DNA from: an uncultured Lachnospiraceae bacterium
Lineage (GTDB): Bacteria; Bacillota; Clostridia; Lachnospirales; Lachnospiraceae
Assembly: GCA_902775485.1 (NCBI GenBank)
Contig: CACYMJ010000003.1
Coordinates: forward strand, 1 to 64,000
DNA: 64,000 nucleotides
Direction of reading: 5' to 3'
Below, one piece after another: positions 17,233 to 26,792 of this stretch; within the stretch, counting starts at the first letter, position 1, and each line of letters begins with the position of its first letter. The position numbers were made by a program, and so were the translations under genes. The notes under the pieces were generated by a model that was given only the letters and a program-made list of their open reading frames with translations, made no database searches and had not been told where the DNA came from.

Positions 17233-19044
17233 ATGCAAATGGATCAGAATCATATTCGTAATTTCTGCATTATCGCACATATCGATCATGGTAAATCCAC
17301 TCTTGCAGACCGTATCATAGAAAAAACCGGTCTGCTTACTTCGCGTGAGATGCAGGAGCAGGTCCTTGACAACATGGACCTTGAAAGAGAGAGAGGCATC
17401 ACGATAAAATCGCAGGCCGTCCGCACGATATACAAGGCAAAGGACGGTCAGGAGTATACGTTCAATCTCATCGATACACCGGGGCATGTTGATTTTAACT
17501 ATGAGGTTTCAAGATCTCTTGCGGCATGCGACGGTGCCATTCTTGTAGTCGATGCTGCGCAGGGTATCGAAGCACAGACGCTTGCAAACGTTTATCTTGC
17601 TCTCGACCACGATCTGGATGTATTTCCCGTTATCAATAAAATAGATCTTCCTTCGGCCGAACCGGAAAGGGTCATACATGAGATCGAGGATGTTATCGGT
17701 ATCGAGGCCATGGATGCTCCGAGGATCTCTGCGAAGCTCGGTATAGGGATCGATGACGTTCTTGAAGCCGTAGTCAACAAGATCCCCGCGCCTTCGGGGG
17801 ATGCAGAAAAACCGCTCAAAGCGCTGATCTTTGATTCGATATACGATCCGTACAAAGGCGTCATCGTATTTTTCAGGATGATGGACGGAAGAGTGACGCG
17901 CGGCACAAAAGTGCGCATGATGGCGACAGGAGCGACGGCGGAGGTCGTAGAGGTCGGAACGTTCGGCGCAGGGCAGTTCATTCCGTGTGACGAACTGACT
18001 GCCGGTATGGTAGGTTATCTTACCGCATCGATCAAAAATGTCAGGGATACGATGGTCGGTGATACGATCACCGATGATGAGATGCCGTGTGATATGGCGC
18101 TTCCCGGATACAAGAAGGTACAGTCCATGGTTTTCTGCGGAGTGTATCCTTCCGACGGAGCCAGATATCCGGATCTTCGTGATGCGCTTGAAAAGCTCCA
18201 GCTTAACGACGCATCGCTGAACTATGAACCCGAGACGAGCATAGCGCTCGGATTCGGTTTCCGATGCGGATTCCTGGGTCTTTTGCATCTTGAGATAATA
18301 CAGGAGCGGCTTGAGAGGGAGTACAATCTCGATCTGGTCACTACAGCTCCTTCTGTTGTATATAAGGTATACAAGACAAACGGTGAAGTGATCGATCTTA
18401 CGAATCCGACGAACCTGCCTGATCCTTCGGAGATCGAGCATATGGAAGAGCCTATAGTGTCTGCGGAGATAATGGTCACGAAAGATTTTGTCGGCCCGAT
18501 CATGGATCTGTGCCAGACAAGGCGCGGACGCTATCTGTCAATGGAATATATCGAGGAGAGCCGTGCACTCCTTAAGTACGAGCTTCCTCTTAACGAGATC
18601 ATATACGATTTCTTTGATGCGTTAAAATCCCGCTCGCGCGGATATGCATCGTTTGATTATGAATTAAAGGGCTATGAGCCTTCCAAACTTGTCAAGCTCG
18701 ATATCCTCGTCAACCGTGAAGAGGTCGATGCCCTTTCGTTCATAGTTCACGCAGACAGTGCATATGAACGCGGCAGGAAGATGTGCGAAAAGCTTAAGGA
18801 TGAGATCCCGAGGCACTTATTCGAGATCCCGATCCAGGCCGCCGTGGGCGGCAAGATCATCGCCAGGGAGACCGTAAAGGCAATGCGCAAAGATGTGCTT
18901 GCAAAGTGTTACGGCGGTGATATCACCCGTAAGAAGAAACTTCTTGAAAAGCAGAAAGAGGGTAAAAAACGTATGCGCCAGATCGGAAACGTTGAGATAC
19001 CGCAGAAAGCTTTCATGAGTGTACTGAAACTGTCAGAGGATTAA
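17233..19044 (+). CDS. lepA: Elongation factor 4 (LepA GTPase)
   Basis: A 603-residue translational GTPase, normal length. G1 is AHIDHGKST (residues 15-23); the G2 region ([13 protein letters not shown]), G3 DTPGH and G4 NKID follow. The LepA-specific C-terminus is present ([27 protein letters not shown], the [20 protein letters not shown] tail). It remodels stalled ribosomes and may promote back-translocation. The start is ATG 17233 or ATG 17239; neither has a Shine-Dalgarno sequence in place, because the upstream AAAGGAG lies 40 bases away inside the terminator hairpin. hemW follows one base after the stop, the common lepA-hemW order. Confidence 0.95.
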   Translation: MQMDQNHIRNFCIIAHIDHGKSTLADRIIEKTGLLTSREMQEQVLDNMDLERERGITIKSQAVRTIYKAKDGQEYTFNLIDTPGHVDFNYEVSRSLAACDGAILVVDAAQGIEAQTLANVYLALDHDLDVFPVINKIDLPSAEPERVIHEIEDVIGIEAMDAPRISAKLGIGIDDVLEAVVNKIPAPSGDAEKPLKALIFDSIYDPYKGVIVFFRMMDGRVTRGTKVRMMATGATAEVVEVGTFGAGQFIPCDELTAGMVGYLTASIKNVRDTMVGDTITDDEMPCDMALPGYKKVQSMVFCGVYPSDGARYPDLRDALEKLQLNDASLNYEPETSIALGFGFRCGFLGLLHLEIIQERLEREYNLDLVTTAPSVVYKVYKTNGEVIDLTNPTNLPDPSEIEHMEEPIVSAEIMVTKDFVGPIMDLCQTRRGRYLSMEYIEESRALLKYELPLNEIIYDFFDALKSRSRGYASFDYELKGYEPSKLVKLDILVNREEVDALSFIVHADSAYERGRKMCEKLKDEIPRHLFEIPIQAAVGGKIIARETVKAMRKDVLAKCYGGDITRKKKLLEKQKEGKKRMRQIGNVEIPQKAFMSVLKLSED

Positions 19045-19045
19045 A

Positions 19046-20176
19046 ATGCAGATATACATACATATTCCGTTCTGTGCCCGGAAATGCAATTACTGTGATT
19101 TTCTCTCCGGCCCTGCTGATGCACAGGTACAGGAGATGTACGTCAATGCCCTGATGCATGAGATCAGGGGACGTTCTTCGAGTGTCGGAAGGAATGAAAA
19201 GATCACGAGCATATACTTCGGAGGCGGTACCCCGAGCATATTGTCCGCAAAACAGCTCGGAGATATTTACGCGACCGTTACCCAGGAATACTCCGTTGCG
19301 GATGACGCCGAGATCACGATCGAGGTCAATCCGAAGAGTGCAGACAGAGACAAACTGCACTTCTTGCGGGGGATGGGTTTTAACAGACTTTCGATAGGCA
19401 TGCAGTCAACCCATCAAAGCGAACTTGAGATGCTCGGCAGGATACATACGTACGACGATTTTCTTGAGTGTTTCATAAATGCAAGAGATGCCGGGATCAA
19501 AAACATCAACGTTGATATAATGACGGCCATTCCCGGACAGACCGAGCAGATGCTCGAGGCAACACTGAACAAAGTCATAGATCTCGATCCGGAGCACATA
19601 AGCACATACAGTCTTTCGATAGAACATGGAACACCGTTTTATGAGCAGTTCGGCGATATCGAAGGTCCGGTTGTCGGCGAGGAGACGGAGAGAAAACTGT
19701 ACTGGCTGACCGTTGATATGTTAAAGGCAAAGGGCTACCGGCATTATGAGATATCAAATTTCGCCAAGCCCGGATTTGAGAGCAGACACAATACCGGCTA
19801 CTGGAGAAGGAACAGATATCTCGGAATGGGACTGGGTGCGAGCTCATACCTTCCCGGTGCGGGAGGATTCGAGCGGTGCCGCAATACAACCAGCCTTGAG
19901 ACGTATCTGCAAAATCCCATGACGCGGGAGGAGAGCTCCGTACTTACGCGCCAGGAGATGATAGAAGAGGCGATGTATCTCGGACTGCGTCTTATGGACG
20001 GAGTGGATACACAGGCTTTCGAGAATGAATTCGGCGTCAGCGTCCGAAGCATTTATGCCGATGTTATAGATGATCTTGCTGCGCAGGGACTTGTGTACGA
20101 AGGTGCGAGCAGCCTGTCGCTTACGGATCTCGGACTTGATTACGGAAACCACGTGTTTGCGAAATTCCTGAAGTGA
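19046..20176 (+). CDS. hemW: Radical SAM heme chaperone HemW
   Basis: A 376-residue radical SAM protein. The CxxxCxxC cluster motif is C10, C14, C17 (CARKCNYCDF). YFGGGTPS, EVNPKS, RLSIGMQS and STYSLSIEHGTPF are HemW-type motifs, and a C-terminal HemN-type domain is present. Annotated in older genomes as oxygen-independent coproporphyrinogen oxidase, but the lepA linkage and motifs fit HemW, which inserts heme into proteins. It is co-transcribed with lepA. Confidence 0.92.
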   Translation: MQIYIHIPFCARKCNYCDFLSGPADAQVQEMYVNALMHEIRGRSSSVGRNEKITSIYFGGGTPSILSAKQLGDIYATVTQEYSVADDAEITIEVNPKSADRDKLHFLRGMGFNRLSIGMQSTHQSELEMLGRIHTYDDFLECFINARDAGIKNINVDIMTAIPGQTEQMLEATLNKVIDLDPEHISTYSLSIEHGTPFYEQFGDIEGPVVGEETERKLYWLTVDMLKAKGYRHYEISNFAKPGFESRHNTGYWRRNRYLGMGLGASSYLPGAGGFERCRNTTSLETYLQNPMTREESSVLTRQEMIEEAMYLGLRLMDGVDTQAFENEFGVSVRSIYADVIDDLAAQGLVYEGASSLSLTDLGLDYGNHVFAKFLK

Positions 20177-20177
20177 T

Positions 20178-21437
20178 ATGAAATATTTAAAAGGATTGAA
20201 AATCTCAGAGCTGTACTATCCGCTTGTGGTGATCGCTTATTTTGCAACGCTCCTTTTTGCTCAGGCAAGACCGGGCGTTATCGGAGCTGTTCTGATGGCG
20301 GCCGTTATCGCACAGCTCTTTATCGAAAAGCAGGTAAGGCTTACGGGCATTGCGGATGTGATGGCCCTTGCTTTTTTTTCATATCAGGTCATATCGGTCA
20401 TATGGCTGCTTTTGGGAGGTTATCCTTTTTCGGTCTTTGCAAATGAGTTCGTATCTTCAACCCTTCCGATGGTATTCTATTTTGCGGGAAAGAGCGCGGG
20501 GGATTCTCCCGCGAAATGGTATCGCTCCTACATTCTGTCCATGCTCATACTCGGTGGTTTGGGACTGCTCCTTTATATATGGGCTCCGCAGTTTTATATC
20601 ACATGGTCGTATGACTGGAGCTACATATCAAAGGCGGATGCGGCGACGATGCGCGTACGCATGAACTCCGTTGTCGGAAGCACATGCCTTAGCTTTTTGA
20701 TGGTGGCGGGAATGCTCGTTGGAGCATATTTTCTCGGAAACGATGAAAAAAATGCCCGGGGCCCGGAGGCTGATGATGACGGGAGAGCATCACGAAAGGG
20801 TCCGGGAAATATTGTATATGCCGTTGTCTCGATAGCAGCATGCCTTCTTTTTGCGATACTGGCAAATCAGAGAAGCGGACTTGTAGCCGCCATCCTTGTC
20901 ATACTGTATGTTAACTATCTTCTGTTTTTCCAGCTTCATGTGATCCCGAAAAAGTATCTCAGATATGAGATATTGATCGTGGTGATCGCTCTTGGTGCAA
21001 TAAGCATCATAAACTTTGATTACATACTGAAGTTCTGGTACAGGATAATCTCGCTTCCGGGCGCGGTATCCGAGCGCAGTGAACAGTGGGTCGCTGCCGT
21101 GAACAACATGTACAGTTTCTGGACGGGAAACGGCCTCGGAGCAAACGGCCATCGTGCGCTTGGCATTGAAGGGGCTCATGTCATAGCGGACGGAGGACTC
21201 GTAAAAATGTACTGCGAGAACGGGATATTCGGATTTTCCCTATGGGTATATCTGATGTATCTTCTGCTCTCGAAGGGTGTAAAAAACATCAGGGAGCATT
21301 ATGTCGAGGTCGGGATACTGGCCATAGGAATACTTCAGTCGATAGGTTCAAACATGCTCGCATTTCAGATATGCGCACCGGTTTTCTGGTTTGCCGCAGG
21401 AAGGATAGCATATGATAAATGTGATCGAATATCTTGA
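20178..21437 (+). CDS. O-antigen ligase/polymerase-like membrane protein
   Basis: A 419-residue polytopic protein with about 10-12 membrane helices. The largest outside loop near the C-terminus contains GNGLGANGHRAL and CENGIFGFSLW, the pattern of the Wzy/WaaL (O-antigen ligase) superfamily, and a helix contains NQRSGLVAA. In this setting it may join or polymerise a lipid-linked glycan. It starts one base after hemW and overlaps the adenylation gene by 26 bases, so it heads the Dlt-like locus. The acceptor glycan is unknown. Confidence 0.75.
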   Translation: MKYLKGLKISELYYPLVVIAYFATLLFAQARPGVIGAVLMAAVIAQLFIEKQVRLTGIADVMALAFFSYQVISVIWLLLGGYPFSVFANEFVSSTLPMVFYFAGKSAGDSPAKWYRSYILSMLILGGLGLLLYIWAPQFYITWSYDWSYISKADAATMRVRMNSVVGSTCLSFLMVAGMLVGAYFLGNDEKNARGPEADDDGRASRKGPGNIVYAVVSIAACLLFAILANQRSGLVAAILVILYVNYLLFFQLHVIPKKYLRYEILIVVIALGAISIINFDYILKFWYRIISLPGAVSERSEQWVAAVNNMYSFWTGNGLGANGHRALGIEGAHVIADGGLVKMYCENGIFGFSLWVYLMYLLLSKGVKNIREHYVEVGILAIGILQSIGSNMLAFQICAPVFWFAAGRIAYDKCDRIS

Positions 21438-22932
21438 GAGAAGTGCAAAAAGGTTTCCGGACAAAACCGCGTTCGCGGATCCCGACGGTAAGATCTCATA
21501 TTCCGAACTGCAAAGCCGCGCAAGACTTGCCGGATCGTATTTTTTAAGACGCGGAATCCTCCCGGGAAGTGCGGTCACATTTTATACGGAAAAGAGCGTA
21601 AAGGCGGCGGCTGTGATGCTCGGTGCGGTTTATGCCAACGCTTTTTACAGTTTTATAGATATCAGACAGACACCCGGCAGAACTCAGGCAATGCTTGACC
21701 GACTCGATCCTTTCGTTATCGTTACCGACGAAGAAAATCTGGAGCAGATCAGGGGGATATATAAAGGACGCTGTAAGATCGTTACCGTCGATGAGCTGAT
21801 CGAAAAGGCTAAAGAGGAAAAAGAGGATGAAGCGCTGCTTGCAAAGGCACGCAGGGATTTTTACGATACACAGATACTGTATGTGAACTTTACGAGCGGA
21901 AGTACGGGAGTTCCAAAGGGAGTGGCCGTATCTCACAGATCGGTGATCGATTTTATCACACAGCTTACGGGGATCTTCGGGATAGACGAGACGGACGTGA
22001 TCGCAAACCAGGCACCGTTTGATTTTGATGTATCGGTCAAGGATTTTTACTCGGGACTGGCGGTCGGAGCGAGCGTATGGCTCATTCCGAGGGAGTATTT
22101 TTCCAATCCGACCGTTCTTATGGATTATCTGTGCGAAAGCCGTGCGACGACGCTCATATGGGCCGTGTCGGCCATGTGCTTTGTGTCGATAATGAACGGC
22201 TTTGAGTATAAGACGCCGTCGGGTATCAGGCGCGTGATGTTTTCCGGTGAGATAATGCCGGTAAAGCAGCTGAAAAAATGGCAGACGTACCTTCCGGACG
22301 CGATGTTCGTCAATCTGTACGGGCCTACGGAGATAACGTGCAACTGCACATATTACATACTTGACCGTGAGTTTGAAAAGGACGAGATCATTCCGATAGG
22401 GATACCGTTTCCGAATGAGAAGGTTTTTCTGCTTGATGAGGATGACCGTCAGGTGACCGAAACCGGAAAAGAGGGTGAGATCTGCGTAGCCGGAACATGC
22501 CTTGCACTCGGTTATTACAAGGATCCCGAAAAAACCGCAGCGGCATTCTGCCCCAATCCGCTTAATACCGCCACGCGTGAGATCATGTACAGGACAGGGG
22601 ATCTTGGAATGATCGGCGAAGACGGAAATCTTATCTATACATCACGCAAAGATTTCCAGATCAAGCATATGGGACAGAGGATAGAACTCGGTGATATCGA
22701 GGCTTCGGCAATGTCATGCGACGGCGTTGACAGAGCCTGTGCGATATATGATATGAAAAAGAAGAAGATCATATTGTTCTACACGGGGCAGACCGAAAAG
22801 GACGATGTTGGAAAAATGCTCGGCGATGCACTTCCGCCGTTTATGATGCCGGGTAAGACCGTAAAACTTGAATCGTTCCCGATGAACAAGAACGGAAAGA
22901 TCGACAGGCATGCTCTTGAGGAAATGAAATGA
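21412..22932 (+). CDS. DltA-like amino acid adenylation enzyme
   Basis: A 506-residue stand-alone AMP-binding enzyme, similar in length to DltA. Core motifs: A3 FTSGSTGVPKG (about residue 160), A5 NLYGPTEITCNC, A7 YRTGDLG, A8 MGQRIELGDIE and A10 NKNGKIDR with catalytic K496. It should activate an amino or aryl acid as adenylate and load it on the carrier protein encoded downstream. It starts inside the preceding gene, with AGGAAGGA upstream, and overlaps the decarboxylase by four bases. The substrate cannot be read by eye. D-Ala, Glu or another decarboxylatable amino acid are candidates, the last favoured by the neighbour. Confidence 0.85.
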   Translation: MINVIEYLERSAKRFPDKTAFADPDGKISYSELQSRARLAGSYFLRRGILPGSAVTFYTEKSVKAAAVMLGAVYANAFYSFIDIRQTPGRTQAMLDRLDPFVIVTDEENLEQIRGIYKGRCKIVTVDELIEKAKEEKEDEALLAKARRDFYDTQILYVNFTSGSTGVPKGVAVSHRSVIDFITQLTGIFGIDETDVIANQAPFDFDVSVKDFYSGLAVGASVWLIPREYFSNPTVLMDYLCESRATTLIWAVSAMCFVSIMNGFEYKTPSGIRRVMFSGEIMPVKQLKKWQTYLPDAMFVNLYGPTEITCNCTYYILDREFEKDEIIPIGIPFPNEKVFLLDEDDRQVTETGKEGEICVAGTCLALGYYKDPEKTAAAFCPNPLNTATREIMYRTGDLGMIGEDGNLIYTSRKDFQIKHMGQRIELGDIEASAMSCDGVDRACAIYDMKKKKIILFYTGQTEKDDVGKMLGDALPPFMMPGKTVKLESFPMNKNGKIDRHALEEMK

Positions 22933-24134
22933 TAAAAGTTGACGAACTTATAAAAGCAGCAAACGAATATGATACACCGACATATGTTTTCGATGAGCAG
23001 GAGGCTGTAGAGCGCGCAAAAAAGATACGCGACATATTAAATGACGGAGGAAAAGGGTGCAGGGTAAACCTTTGCTATTCGATCAAGGCAAATCCTTTCC
23101 TGATAAGTGCGCTCACCGGTGTCGTCGACAGTTTTGAGGTGTGCAGCCCGGGCGAACTTGAGATATGCAGGATGCTTTCCGTTCCCGGAAAAATGATCAT
23201 TTACTCCGGCGTGCACAAGGAGATCGAAGATACGACAGAGGCCGTAAAATACGGGGCCGGCATACTTACCGCGGAATCGGTGCGCCAGTATGAGATCATA
23301 TGCAGATCAGCCGATGCATGTCAAAAGAGCGTAAAGGTCATATTAAGGCTCAATTCCAAGAGCCAGTTCGGGATGTCGGTTGAGGATATAGAGCATATCC
23401 TTAGGATAAGGCAGGAGAATAAAAACGTTGAGATAACAGGGATCCACTATTTTGCCGGAACGCAGCGGACGAAGCTCAAAAGACAGAAGGAAGAGCTTAA
23501 CATGCTAAAAGAGACTATCGGCCGTCTGGAAAAATCCTACGATATCAGTTTGCCGTGGCTTGAATACGGTCCCGGATTTGCCTATCCCTATTTTGAAGGT
23601 GAGGCAGGCGATACGCTCGAGCCGGCAAGAGGGCTTGCCGAAAATATACAAAATATCGCAAAAGATCATGACGTTACCGTTGAGATGGGCCGTTTTCTTG
23701 CCAGCAGCTGCGGATATTATCTGACCCGCATATGCGATATCAAAAGAGCGGATGACCATAACTGGTGTATAATCGACGGCGGTATCAATCACGTGAACTA
23801 TTACGGGCAGATGATGGGACTGAAGATACCGAGGATAACGCATGTATCCAAAGGCGCTGTCGTACCGCGTGACGAAAACGCGCAGGAGGGATATACGCTC
23901 TGCGGATCGCTTTGTACAACGGCTGATGTGCTGGTCCGCGATCTGAAGCTTGCAAATGCCGAAACAGGAGATCTTCTGATATTTGCGGATATAGGCGCGT
24001 ATTCGGTGACCGAGGGCATATACCTTTTCCTCGGACGAGACATGCCGAAGATTGTGATGTATAATAACGGACAGACAAAGCTTGTACGCGATACCGTAAA
24101 CACATGGAGACTTAATACCGGATCGGAAGGTTAG
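22929..24134 (+). CDS. PLP-dependent fold-III decarboxylase (DapDC/BtrK-like)
   Basis: A 401-residue enzyme. PLP lysine K53 lies in CYSIKANP. HYFAGTQ, YGPGFAYPYF (phosphate-binding glycine loop) and EMGRFLASSCG follow. CGSLCTTADVL supplies the decarboxylase cysteine C329, and ADIGAYSVTEG ends the fold. This cysteine motif separates it from alanine racemases. Relatives include diaminopimelate/ornithine decarboxylases and BtrK, which decarboxylates an amino acid attached to an acyl carrier protein. The overlap with an adenylation gene and the adjacent carrier-protein remnant suggest a carrier-bound substrate; that is inference. SD GAGG precedes the ATG. Confidence 0.8.
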   Translation: MIKVDELIKAANEYDTPTYVFDEQEAVERAKKIRDILNDGGKGCRVNLCYSIKANPFLISALTGVVDSFEVCSPGELEICRMLSVPGKMIIYSGVHKEIEDTTEAVKYGAGILTAESVRQYEIICRSADACQKSVKVILRLNSKSQFGMSVEDIEHILRIRQENKNVEITGIHYFAGTQRTKLKRQKEELNMLKETIGRLEKSYDISLPWLEYGPGFAYPYFEGEAGDTLEPARGLAENIQNIAKDHDVTVEMGRFLASSCGYYLTRICDIKRADDHNWCIIDGGINHVNYYGQMMGLKIPRITHVSKGAVVPRDENAQEGYTLCGSLCTTADVLVRDLKLANAETGDLLIFADIGAYSVTEGIYLFLGRDMPKIVMYNNGQTKLVRDTVNTWRLNTGSEG

Positions 24135-24161
24135 GATCACGCATATAACGGAGGAAACAAA

Positions 24162-24351
24162 ATGGAAGAGCTTCTCGAACTTTTAAAAGACGTAAGGGAC
24201 CGATGACAAGATTCTCACGTCGTTTGATATCATTCAGATCATAAGTGCCATAGACGAGGAATACGATGTTGCGATCCCCGCAACGCAGATAATCCCCGCT
24301 AATTTTAACAGTGCGAAGGCGATATACGATATGATACAGTCTTTACTGTAA
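24162..24351 (+). pseudogene. Disrupted acyl carrier protein (DltC-like)
   Basis: The start is intact: CGGAGG, ATG 24162, then MEELLELLKDVRDR and TGA at 24204. From 24196 on, one base out of phase, the rest of a carrier protein is readable: DDKILTSFDIIQIIS and DVAIPATQIIPANF, ending at TAA 24349. The phosphopantetheine serine is the codon at 24220. Only about 58 bases separate the ATG from this serine, against some 100 in a normal carrier protein, so roughly 40-50 bases are missing as well as the phase. The second part has no start codon and TAA 24193 lies before it in frame. Unless the sequence is wrong, the carrier is inactive. The 3' end overlaps the convergent SGNH gene by nine bases. Confidence 0.75.
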
Positions 24352-25248
24352 TCTTTCGATCAGCTTTTCGGTAAATGCGCTCCGGCCTTTTTGTGACATG
24401 TGTCCCATGTCTTCAAAAAAGTCGGGGTTTTTATTATCAAAATCGATATCCGAGGCGAGTATGTAACCGGCGCCTTCTTCATCGAGCAGACCGATGTAGT
24501 ATTCCAGATATTTTTTATAGACGGGATCATCGGACAGTCTGTAGTAGTGCGGGCTTTCAAGAAAGACAAAACGCTGGCCTCTTTCGCGGCATTTTCTTAT
24601 CAGGAGGCGGGCGGCATCTTCCTGGACAGGGTTGATTGCGGCATCGCTTATGTCAAACTTTTCGTTCTCGAGAAAATCCCTGCCTGATGAAGGTGTATCT
24701 TCATTTTTTGCACCCTTTTCATAACGTGTGGCATAGAACGGTTCGGTAAGAGGATATGTTGCCAGATCGTCAAATCCGGATGTTACAAAGTATTCCCAAA
24801 ACACTGAAAAACCGGTATTTTGGGATCTTGCGAGCTGATCCCACAGCGCAAGCTTTCCCTGCCAGGAAAGGTCGAAGATTATCCTCGAATCCGAAAGCTT
24901 AACATCTTCCGTGAGCATCAGAGGGTCGAGCTCGAACACCATAATACCATACTTATTATCCGACCTGGCGGCTATCTCATCATATTCTACCGGAACGGCT
25001 GCGAGCTGGTTTCCGCCGTAGGCGAGAATGTAATCCCTGCCGTCGAATCTTTTATCGAGAATACCGATGTCAAGATTGCTCCGGAATGTCGATGAGCCGA
25101 TGAACAGTACATCCAGATCCCCGGAGTCGATTGCGTTTTTGATGCCGCGGTTTCCTATGGGGATACGGCATGAGAATACGTTTTTGCATATCACCAGTGA
25201 TGCGGTAATGAGTAATGCGGTTGTAAGAGTGATGATTATCTTTTTCAT
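24343..25248 (-). CDS. DltD-like SGNH-fold membrane-anchored protein
   Basis: A 301-residue protein with one N-terminal membrane segment (about residues 3-22) and an extracytoplasmic SGNH-like domain: FIGSSTFRSN supplies the Ser, and FEDMGHMSQKG near the C-terminus the Asp/His pair. VFLESPHYYRLS resembles the DltD core. In the Dlt pathway DltD hands the acyl group from the MBOAT protein to the acceptor polymer. It lies 15 bases after the MBOAT gene on the same strand and converges on the carrier-protein remnant. No clear ribosome site precedes the ATG. Confidence 0.75.
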   Translation of the reverse strand: MKKIIITLTTALLITASLVICKNVFSCRIPIGNRGIKNAIDSGDLDVLFIGSSTFRSNLDIGILDKRFDGRDYILAYGGNQLAAVPVEYDEIAARSDNKYGIMVFELDPLMLTEDVKLSDSRIIFDLSWQGKLALWDQLARSQNTGFSVFWEYFVTSGFDDLATYPLTEPFYATRYEKGAKNEDTPSSGRDFLENEKFDISDAAINPVQEDAARLLIRKCRERGQRFVFLESPHYYRLSDDPVYKKYLEYYIGLLDEEGAGYILASDIDFDNKNPDFFEDMGHMSQKGRSAFTEKLIERLQ

Positions 25249-25263
25249 TTCGTGTTTTGTTAT

Positions 25264-26691
25264 TTAAAACTGCTGGTACATAAAGTTTGACTGCCCCATG
25301 ACACCAAACAGCGCCATACATACGAGCATGATAAGCGCATACAGATATCGGTGTTTCGTAAACGCATCCGTTCGTATCTCTTTTAACAGCTCAACCGTAA
25401 ACAGTCCGCCGATAAATACGATAAGCAGTATAACGCTTGCCAGAGCCTGATTCCCGTTTCCGAACGGAACAAGAGAAGCGGATACGGAGGCGGTATTTAT
25501 CCTCGTGTCGGTGAAGATCTTTTTGTAAACGGTAAAGGCATCGCCCATCGTGTGGGCGCGGAACATCACTTCGCCGAGCAGTACGATGACAAACGTGCGC
25601 ACTGTCTGGAAGATGATTATAAAGATGTTTTTGTCATTCCATCCGATCTTCGGCTTGAGATTTTTAAAAAAGTTCATCGTTGTGAACGAGATGAGCATGA
25701 CTATGGCAAAGTATACGCCCCAGCAAAGGTACACGGCCTCTGCACCGTGCCATATGCCGGTTACGATCCAGACGATGATCAGCGGAAAGATCGTGCGGAT
25801 CGTGCCCTTTTTTGCTTTCGGAAAGATACGGTACATGACCTTTGATACGCTTCTGTTCCAGTTCGAAGTTACAGCCGGCAGCATCAGGTGTTCCTTGAAC
25901 CATTCATTCAGCGATATGTGCCAGCGCCTCCAGTATTCCTGAATATTACGCGAGAAATACGGACGCATGAAGTTCTCGGTCAGTTTTATGCCGAGAAGCT
26001 GCGATATGCCGCATGCAATGTCCATATAGCCGGAAAAATCGGCATACAGTTCAACGGCATAAAAGAATACTGCGATGATCAGCGTAAGGCCGTTATATGA
26101 GGATACGGAGGAAAATACCGTATCAACATAATACGTAAGCCTCCCGGCGATGACGAGCTTTTTGAACAGCCCCTTGATGATCCGGTAGCCGCCGTATTTG
26201 ATGTTGTTAAGATCGAACGGATGATAGGTGATCAGCCGCTCCTTCATATCCCGGTATGTTCCGATGGGACCCTCGGTGATCTGAGGGAAGTACGTGATAA
26301 AGAGTGCGTAGTGCAGAAGGTTTTGCTCACTGTCTGTCTTTTTCGAATAACAGTCATGTGCGTAACCGAGCGTCATGAATGTATAGAAGGATATACCGAG
26401 CGGAATGATAAGATCGTGAAGGCCGAAATGAACTCCGTAACGGAAGAAAACGAGTATCGCAAGATTGATGACAAGAGTCATGATCCACCGGATCTTTGTC
26501 GGCTGTCTCATCAGGACCCAGGTGCATACGGTGGATGCGGCTATGAAAACAACATTCAAAGGATGCGCCCACATATAGAAGATAAGTGAAAAGACGAGCA
26601 GGACGCCCCACTGCGCTTTTTCGGGCACGAGATAGTACAGCATAAGAAGCACTGTCATGAATATAATAAATGTCAGTGATATCAAACTCAT
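25264..26691 (-). CDS. MBOAT O-acyltransferase (AlgI/DltB-like)
   Basis: A 475-residue protein from ATG 26691 (TTG at 26721 is an in-frame alternative; MSLISLTF is the usual AlgI-type start). About ten or eleven membrane helices. Family motifs: YFPQITEGPI, WRRWHISLNEWFKEH, and the catalytic histidine in GIWHGA. It would move the activated acyl group across the membrane for transfer by the DltD-like partner. The MBOAT and SGNH genes lie on the strand opposite the adenylation, decarboxylase and carrier genes, unlike the single dlt operon. It is divergent from the c-di-GMP phosphodiesterase gene. Confidence 0.88.
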   Translation of the reverse strand: MSLISLTFIIFMTVLLMLYYLVPEKAQWGVLLVFSLIFYMWAHPLNVVFIAASTVCTWVLMRQPTKIRWIMTLVINLAILVFFRYGVHFGLHDLIIPLGISFYTFMTLGYAHDCYSKKTDSEQNLLHYALFITYFPQITEGPIGTYRDMKERLITYHPFDLNNIKYGGYRIIKGLFKKLVIAGRLTYYVDTVFSSVSSYNGLTLIIAVFFYAVELYADFSGYMDIACGISQLLGIKLTENFMRPYFSRNIQEYWRRWHISLNEWFKEHLMLPAVTSNWNRSVSKVMYRIFPKAKKGTIRTIFPLIIVWIVTGIWHGAEAVYLCWGVYFAIVMLISFTTMNFFKNLKPKIGWNDKNIFIIIFQTVRTFVIVLLGEVMFRAHTMGDAFTVYKKIFTDTRINTASVSASLVPFGNGNQALASVILLIVFIGGLFTVELLKEIRTDAFTKHRYLYALIMLVCMALFGVMGQSNFMYQQF

Positions 26692-26792
26692 AAACGTTAT
26701 TATATCAATAAAGACAACCAAAAAACAGTAGCATATTTTTGACGGATTTAGTATAATTATTCATACGTAAAAATATGTTCTCGGGAGAGAAA

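Noticed and set aside
17509-18441. 310-codon minus-strand frame inside lepA
   Set aside because: An antisense artefact of lepA, a complete and highly conserved gene.
23505-24140. 211-codon minus-strand frame opposite the decarboxylase
   Set aside because: A shadow of the plus-strand decarboxylase, whose motifs (K53, C329) are intact.
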